From Streptomyces sp. NBC_00443 (lineage in GTDB: Bacteria; Actinomycetota; Actinomycetes; Streptomycetales; Streptomycetaceae), in assembly GCF_036014175.1 (NCBI RefSeq), contig NZ_CP107917.1:3348001-3412000 (forward strand): a stretch of 64,000 nt of DNA, written 5' to 3'. Positions 59,077-64,000 of this stretch are shown piece by piece. A program made the position numbers and the translations under genes. Within the stretch, counting starts at the first letter, position 1. Every line of letters starts with the position of its first letter. Below the pieces are notes generated by a model that was given only the letters and a program-made list of their open reading frames with translations, was not told the DNA's origin and ran no database searches.

Positions 59077-62000
59077 TCACTTGCCGTAGTACGCGTTGTA
59101 GATCGAGATCGTCGACTTGTTGCCCTTCTTGTCGGCGACCTTGGCGTGGAAGGAGACGGCCTTGCCCTTCGCCGGGTTCTTCACGGTGATCTTGCCGTTC
59201 TTGACGTCGAGCTTCTTCCAGGTCTGGCCGTAGTCGTACGACACGTACACGTGCAGCGACTTGAGGTTGCTGCCCGCGGCCGCGCCCACGACGGTGACCG
59301 GGAACGTCACCTTCTTGTCGGCCTCGACCCGGCTGTCCAGGCCCGTCTTGGCACCGAAGCGGACCGTGGAGGCCGGGAGCGTGACCCGGTCGGCGGTCGA
59401 CTTCTTGGAGCGGAAGGTCCAGCTCGCGTCGATCCGCGTGGAGGCGGCCGCGACCTTGACACTGCGCTTGACCGAGGTCGTCAGCTTGTACTCGGCGTCG
59501 GCGGCCGGAACCTTGAATGCCTGCTCGCCGAAGAGCGGGTCGTCGTTGGAGGCGAGCTTGGTGCCGTTGCGGTACAGGTTCGTGGTCACCGCCGTGAAGT
59601 CCGACGAGCCGGCGTGCTTGCTCGCGTCGGCGAACAGCGGCAGGAAGCCGTAGAGGTCGTTGCCCTGGCGGAAGAGGCCGAATTCCTTGTTGATGTGCGG
59701 TCCGAAGACCGCCGTGTTGAAGGTCTTCGAGTAGCTCTGGCCCGCCTTGAAGGTCTGCGGGGTGCCCAGCGTGTAGAACGCGTCGACGACCGGGAACCCG
59801 TCCGCGTCCTTGCCGGCGTACTGCTGGAAGTCCCACGTCCACTGGACCTTGTCCGACGTCGACAGGTACAGCGTCCGCGAGCCCGGCAGCTTCTGCTCGA
59901 CCGGCGTGCCGAACACGACGTCCTCGGGGAAGGCCCCCAGGGGCATCAGCGCGCCGCTCTTGCCCGGAGCCGAGGCACCCAGGTCGTTCTTCACCTTGGC
60001 GAGCTCGCCCGCCTTGAAGTGGCGGACCTTGTCGCCCTGGATCTTCTTGACCTTGGCGGTGGTGGCGACGTCGTACTCGGCGGCATCGCCCTTGGTCCAC
60101 TGCCCGTTCCAGGTCTGGGTCAGGCCGCTCGGGATCTCCGGGCCGAGGTGCGCCAGGCGCAGTTTGGCGAAGGAGTCGAGGGCGACGCCGATGCCGATGC
60201 CCGCCGGGGCGTAGAAGTAGTTGGTGCCGGCGAGCAACTGCTTGGCCTGCGCGTCCGGCACGGTGATGTCGGCCGACTCGGTGGTGCGGGCGTCGATCGT
60301 CACGGAGGTGTTCTTGGTGACGCTCAGCTTCGGCTGGACGACCCAGTCGAGGCCGCCCTCGAAGTTCACCCAGTCCTTGGCGATCCAGGCATCCATCAGA
60401 TACGTGCCCTTGGGCAGCCGCATCTTGGTGACGCCGGACTCGGTGACCGGCACCTGGAAGCCACGGTCCGTCGCCAGACCCGAGTAGCCGATCAGGTCGG
60501 TGAGGTACTCGGGGGCCGGCTTGCCGTCCTTGCCGATGTGCTTGACGGTGACGTCGTACGACTCGATCTCACGCTGCACCGCGGCGGCCGTACGGACACT
60601 CTGCCCGCCGCCCGTCGCCGTCACGTACGCGGAGTAGGCGCCGTCGAGCGTGCCGCCCAGCTTGGTGTCGGCGGTGAAGCCGACGGAGGCCTTGCCGCCC
60701 GCCGGGACCGTCACCTTCGTCACCCCGAGCTTGAAGAAGCCGGCCGGCGCCGCCTGGCCCTTGGGGTCGGTGGCCGTAGCGGCGAGCTGGAGCGTGACGT
60801 CCTTCGTGCCGAGGTTGCGGTACGTCAGCTCCTTGGTGACGGGCTTGTCGTCGGTGTGCGGCCACGCCTGCGTGCCGAAGCTCACGGACACCGGGTCGGC
60901 TATCAGGGTCTGCTTGATGGCCTTGTCGACCTGGATACGGCCCGAACCCTGCTGGAACGGCGTGTACTTGCCGCCCTTGGTGGAACCGGTGAGGGCACCC
61001 TTGAGCTCGGTGTACGTCCAGTCCGGGTGCTGCTGCTTGAGGATCGCCGCCGCGCCCGCGACATGCGGGGTCGCCATGGACGTGCCCTCGATGGTCAGGT
61101 AGCCGGGCGGGTTCTCGCCGACCTCCTGCTCGATGAGGCTGCCCTTGGCGGACGCCGCCGTGATGGCCACGCCCGGCGCGGTCACGTCCGGCTTGATCGC
61201 GCCGTCGCCGAGCCGGGGGCCGGTGCTGGACCAGGGCGCGAGGACGTCCTTGTCGTCGACTGCGCCGACGGTGAGTGCGGCGTCCGCGCTGCCGGGCGAA
61301 CCGACCGTCTCCGGGCCGGAGTTGCCCGCCGCGATCGCGAAGAGGATGCCCTTCTCGGCGGACAGCTTGTTGACCGTCGCCTCCAGCGGGTCGATCTCCG
61401 GGGTGTCGCCGCCGCCCAGGCTCATGTTGACGACCTGGGCGCCCTGTTCGGCCGCCCACTCCATGCCGGCGAGGATGCCGGAGTCGTCGCCGAAACCGTT
61501 GTCGTCGAGGACCTTGCCATTGAGGACGTCGGCGCCGGGCGCAACGCCCTTGTACTTGCCGCCGGACTTGGCGCCGGTGCCCGCCGCGATGGACGCGACG
61601 TGCGTGCCGTGGCCGACCTTGTCCTCGGCGGTGGCGGCGGGGGTGAAGTTCTTGGCCGCGACGACCTGGTCCTGGAGGTCGGGGTGGGTCGCGTCGACGC
61701 CGGTGTCCAGGACGGCGATCTTGACGCCCTTGCCGTCGTAGCCGGCAGCCCACGCCTTGGGGGCGCCGATCTGCGCCACGGACTTGTCGAGGCTGGCCTT
61801 GCGGACGCCGTCGAGCCAGACGTGCGCGATGCCGGAGGCCGCCTTGTCGCCGTTGGTGAGCGCGTCCCACAGGTCGGGCGTGTCCCGGTGCGGGGTCTGC
61901 ACCGCGTCCGCATTCAGGGACTTCAGGGTCCGGCGGAGCTTGCCCGCGTCCCGGACGTCCGCCTTGGCGCCGGCTGCGGCGCCCTGGTAGCCGACGATGA

Positions 62001-62388
62001 CCTTCAGGCCCTTGGCCTGGGAGGCGCGGCTGGCGGACTTGTTGAGTTCGGAGATGTCGAACAGCCGCTGGTCGAGCCGGCCGACGGCGACCAGCCGGGC
62101 CGCGTCGGCCGGTATCACCAGGGTGCGTCCGTCGACCTTGCGGATCTGTACGGGTATGTGCTCGCGTCCCTTCGCCCGCTCCATGCCGACCACGCGGCCC
62201 TTGGAGTCGACGGAGACCCGGTCACCCGTGATCAGGGTGATGCGGTGGGGGGACGTGAGCGAGCCAGCGGCGCCGGAGGGGCGCTGCTCGGGTTCGGCCG
62301 ACGCCGGGCTGGTCATTCCCGCGGCGAGGGCGACGGCGGCGGCCGTGGCGACAGAGGCCGCGCCTACTCTTTTGAATTGTCTGCGCAA
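59077..62388 (-). CDS. Secreted S8 subtilisin-like serine peptidase
   Basis: 1103 residues from TTG 62388 (AAGGGGGAAA just upstream). Signal peptide about 1-33 (cleavage after ASA). Propeptide to about 185. Catalytic domain about 205-470: Asp in VLDTGVDATHPDL, His in VGHGTHVASIAAG, oxyanion Asn in AIAAGNSGPE, Ser in EGTSMATPHVAGAAA. Residues about 480-1103 are several beta-sandwich/peptidase-associated modules ending NAYYGK. Extracellular degradation of proteins; the large C-terminus resembles streptomycete S8 peptidases of about 1100 residues. Monocistronic with a perfect terminator. Confidence 0.93.
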   Translation of the reverse strand: MRRQFKRVGAASVATAAAVALAAGMTSPASAEPEQRPSGAAGSLTSPHRITLITGDRVSVDSKGRVVGMERAKGREHIPVQIRKVDGRTLVIPADAARLVAVGRLDQRLFDISELNKSASRASQAKGLKVIVGYQGAAAGAKADVRDAGKLRRTLKSLNADAVQTPHRDTPDLWDALTNGDKAASGIAHVWLDGVRKASLDKSVAQIGAPKAWAAGYDGKGVKIAVLDTGVDATHPDLQDQVVAAKNFTPAATAEDKVGHGTHVASIAAGTGAKSGGKYKGVAPGADVLNGKVLDDNGFGDDSGILAGMEWAAEQGAQVVNMSLGGGDTPEIDPLEATVNKLSAEKGILFAIAAGNSGPETVGSPGSADAALTVGAVDDKDVLAPWSSTGPRLGDGAIKPDVTAPGVAITAASAKGSLIEQEVGENPPGYLTIEGTSMATPHVAGAAAILKQQHPDWTYTELKGALTGSTKGGKYTPFQQGSGRIQVDKAIKQTLIADPVSVSFGTQAWPHTDDKPVTKELTYRNLGTKDVTLQLAATATDPKGQAAPAGFFKLGVTKVTVPAGGKASVGFTADTKLGGTLDGAYSAYVTATGGGQSVRTAAAVQREIESYDVTVKHIGKDGKPAPEYLTDLIGYSGLATDRGFQVPVTESGVTKMRLPKGTYLMDAWIAKDWVNFEGGLDWVVQPKLSVTKNTSVTIDARTTESADITVPDAQAKQLLAGTNYFYAPAGIGIGVALDSFAKLRLAHLGPEIPSGLTQTWNGQWTKGDAAEYDVATTAKVKKIQGDKVRHFKAGELAKVKNDLGASAPGKSGALMPLGAFPEDVVFGTPVEQKLPGSRTLYLSTSDKVQWTWDFQQYAGKDADGFPVVDAFYTLGTPQTFKAGQSYSKTFNTAVFGPHINKEFGLFRQGNDLYGFLPLFADASKHAGSSDFTAVTTNLYRNGTKLASNDDPLFGEQAFKVPAADAEYKLTTSVKRSVKVAAASTRIDASWTFRSKKSTADRVTLPASTVRFGAKTGLDSRVEADKKVTFPVTVVGAAAGSNLKSLHVYVSYDYGQTWKKLDVKNGKITVKNPAKGKAVSFHAKVADKKGNKSTISIYNAYYGK

Positions 62389-62584
62389 GTTTCCCCCTTG
62401 CAGAAGGTCCGGGCGAATTACCCCGTTCACCCGGCCGGGGGAGGTCCCGTACGCATGCGCGCCGCCCCCCGGAATACGGAGTATGCCGAGGGGCGATCAG
62501 ACACCTCAAGAGATGAGAAGAAGGTAAGAAGCACGCCGGCCGACTGTTACGCGACGGCGCGAACTCCGTTACGCAGTCGCCGGG
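62389..62584. other. Upstream region of the subtilase gene
   Basis: 196 bases holding the protease promoter; unusually AT-richer than surroundings. Not resolved into elements. Confidence 0.3.
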
Positions 62585-63268
62585 TTACGCCCCCGCGTTC
62601 TCCTTGACAGTGATCCGCCCCTTGCGGATGGTCGCCAGCCGCGGGGCCTTCTTCGCGATCGCGGAGTCGTGGGTGACCATGATGAAGGTCAACCCGAGTT
62701 CCTTCCACATGCGTTCGAGTACGTCCATGATCTCGTCGCGCATCGACTCGTCGAGGTTTCCGGTGGGTTCGTCGGCGAGGAGCACCTTCGGCTGCTTGAC
62801 GAGTGCTCTGGCGATGGCGACGCGCTGCTGCTGGCCGCCGGACATCTCGGACGGGAGATGTCCGAGCCGTTCACCCAGGCCCACGGAGTTCAGGGCCTCG
62901 GCGGCCCGTTCGCGCCGCGCCTTCGCCTTGACCCCGAGGGGGACGAGGGCGGTCTCCACGTTCTCCTGTGCGGTGAGGGTGGGGATGAGGTTGAAGGACT
63001 GGAAGACGAAGCCGATGTTCTCGCTGCGGACCCTTGTCAGCCGGGTCTCGGAGAGCCTGGCCAGGTCGGTGCCGTCGAGCACCACTTCGCCGGAGGTCGG
63101 CCGGTCCAGGGCGCCGATCATCTGAAGGAGGGTGGACTTGCCGCCGCCGGTGGGGCCTTGGATGACGAGCCGGTCACCGTCGGCGATGGTGAGGTCCACT
63201 CCGTCGAGGGCGTGGATGGACTCCTTGCCTCGGGTGTAGCGCTTGGTGACGTTTCTGAGTTCGTACAT
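62585..63268 (-). CDS. ABC transporter ATP-binding protein, MacB/LolD-like
   Basis: 227 residues from ATG 63268 with AGGAG seven bases upstream; the longer frame runs through repeats and is rejected. Walker A QGPTGGGKSTLLQMIG, Q-loop FVFQSFNLIPTLTAQENVE, signature MSGGQQQRVAIARAL, Walker B KVLLADEPTGNLDE, H-loop VTHDSAIAKKAPR. Partner of the FtsX-like permease whose 3' end is at the window edge, though about 600 bases with repeats separate them. Likely lipoprotein/antimicrobial or cell-envelope export. Confidence 0.94.
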   Translation of the reverse strand: MYELRNVTKRYTRGKESIHALDGVDLTIADGDRLVIQGPTGGGKSTLLQMIGALDRPTSGEVVLDGTDLARLSETRLTRVRSENIGFVFQSFNLIPTLTAQENVETALVPLGVKAKARRERAAEALNSVGLGERLGHLPSEMSGGQQQRVAIARALVKQPKVLLADEPTGNLDESMRDEIMDVLERMWKELGLTFIMVTHDSAIAKKAPRLATIRKGRITVKENAGA

Positions 63269-63300
63269 GGGGTGCTCCTGGGTGGGGTTCGGGGTGGTGC

Positions 63301-63712
63301 GGATCGTCTTCGGCTGCGGGGTGGGTGGGGGCTGATCGCGCAGTTCCCCGCGCCCCCGGGGGTTGCGGTCGCGTCGGCTGTCGTGGACTGCGCGGCTGCC
63401 GGGGGTGGTTCGCATCGTTCTCGGCTGCCGGATGGGTGGGGGCTGATCACGCCGTCCCCCGCGCCCCCGGGGGTTGCCGTCACGTCGGCTGTCGTGGACT
63501 GCGCGGCTGCCGGGGGCGGTTCGCATCGTTCTCGGCTGCCGGATGGGTGGGGGCTGATCACGCAGTCCCCCGCGCCCCCGGGGGTTGCCGTCACGTCGGC
63601 TGCCGTGGACTGCGGCGGTGTTTCGGATCGTTCTCGGCTGCCGGGTGGGTGGGGGCTGATCGCGCAGTTCCCCGCGCCCCTGGGGGTGGCGGCTACGTCG
63701 GCTGCCATCGCC
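63301..63712 (+). repeat. Tandem array of a 111-bp repeat, four copies
   Basis: Copies start near 63301, 63412, 63523 and 63625 (periods 111, 111, 102). Each contains TCTCGGCTGC-GGTGGG, a GGGGGCTGATC block, CGCAGT-CCCCGCGCC and GTCGTGGACTGCG-type blocks. Common intergenic repeat of streptomycetes; placed in the gap between an ABC ATPase and its permease. Confidence 0.88.
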
Positions 63713-63760
63713 CGCCCTGCGTGGAGTCGAGCAGCGGCCCGTTCCAGCCGGCGGGACTGC

Positions 63761-63801
63761 AACCCCCAAGGGGCGCGGGGAACTGCGCGACCAGCCCCCA
63801 C
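63761..63801 (-). repeat. Inverted copy of the repeat core
   Basis: Reverse complement of the GGGGGCTGGTCGCGCAGTTC / CCCGCGCCCCT core of the array, facing it. Array plus inverted copy could form a large stem. Confidence 0.75.
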
Positions 63802-63874
63802 TACCCGCAGGCGGCACGGGTGGCGCGGCGGCCCCCCGCCCAGCCGCAGCAGCAGGCGCCGCCGCCGACGTCAG

Positions 63875-64000
63875 CTACTCGACACGGCGCAACGCATCCG
63901 CCGGACGGAGCCGCGACGCCCGCCACCCGCCAAAGGCCCCGGCAATCAGCCCACCCGTCACCGCAAGCCCGACCGCCAGCGCAACCGTCGTAAGGCTGAC
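63875..64000 (-). CDS. FtsX-like ABC permease, C-terminal end only
   Basis: Partial gene running off the right edge. 41 codons end at TAG 63877-63875: a membrane helix TTVALAVGLAVTGGLIAGAFGGW followed by RASRLRPADALRRVE, the usual C-terminus of FtsX/MacB-type permeases. Probably the membrane partner of the ATPase at 62585-63268, which would be downstream of it in the same transcript. Confidence 0.85.
   Translation of the reverse strand, partial: VSLTTVALAVGLAVTGGLIAGAFGGWRASRLRPADALRRVE

Noticed and set aside
59146..62607. 1153-codon plus-strand open frame
   Set aside because: Antisense to the subtilase gene, whose catalytic triad is complete on the other strand.
63301..63712. CRISPR array
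   Set aside because: Repeats are about 111 bp with no short unique spacers and no cas genes.

Overview
The window is chromosomal DNA of a Streptomyces species. GC content is very high, almost every codon of the convincing genes ends in G or C, and the gene set is typical of the genus: mycothiol conjugate amidase (mca), GTP-dependent PEP carboxykinase, leaderless promoters, a GtrA-fused dolichol-phosphate-mannose-synthase-like enzyme, and an actinobacterial globin/monooxygenase fusion. No rRNA, tRNA or CRISPR array was recognised. The species is not assigned.

Layout. 1-6.4 kb: 3' end of a PLP aminotransferase, a small unknown gene, a Uma2-type gene, then a four-gene TelA / substrate-binding protein / VWA cluster in which telA carries a one-base frameshift. 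6.6-11 kb: pckG, a hemolysin-III membrane protein, a TetR regulator and a Mut7-C protein. 11-17.6 kb: a four-gene operon on the minus strand, every junction a 4-base stop/start overlap, encoding a processive GT2, a PMT-like membrane glycosyltransferase, a GT2-GtrA fusion and a secreted radical-copper (galactose oxidase/GlxA-like) oxidase. 17.7-25.9 kb: a YyaL-type thioredoxin-domain protein, a STAND/NB-ARC-TPR protein, a small membrane protein, mca, a DUF4307 protein and greA.

26-38 kb: an acquired island. Its left edge is a truncated ABC-2 permease next to a large serine recombinase that has lost its catalytic N-terminus to an IS630 fragment. An intact, diverged copy of the same permease closes the right edge beside its ATPase. 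Cargo is a three-repeat beta-trefoil-like protein and a metalloid/metal resistance set: two arsC, two arsR, an aquaglyceroporin, arsO-like and arsI-like genes, a MerR/MerT-like module and a YnfA protein. No ArsB or Acr3 pump is present, so arsenite exit by the channel is inferred, and the ArsI/ArsO pair points to organoarsenicals as substrates.

38-64 kb: core genes resume. They are ilvA, a MarR regulator, a sigma-like/anti-sigma-like pair, a cystathionine gamma-synthase family gene, an M48 peptidase between two 372-residue paralogues, a HEAT protein coupled to a MerR-HEAT regulator behind a MerR-type promoter, msrA, a regulator diverging from a DUF4097-ABC transporter operon, a nitrilase, an SRPBCC protein, an XRE regulator diverging from a zinc alcohol dehydrogenase, a VOC protein, the globin fusion, a large secreted subtilase, and a MacB/FtsX-type ABC transporter interrupted by the window end and preceded by a 111-bp tandem repeat array.
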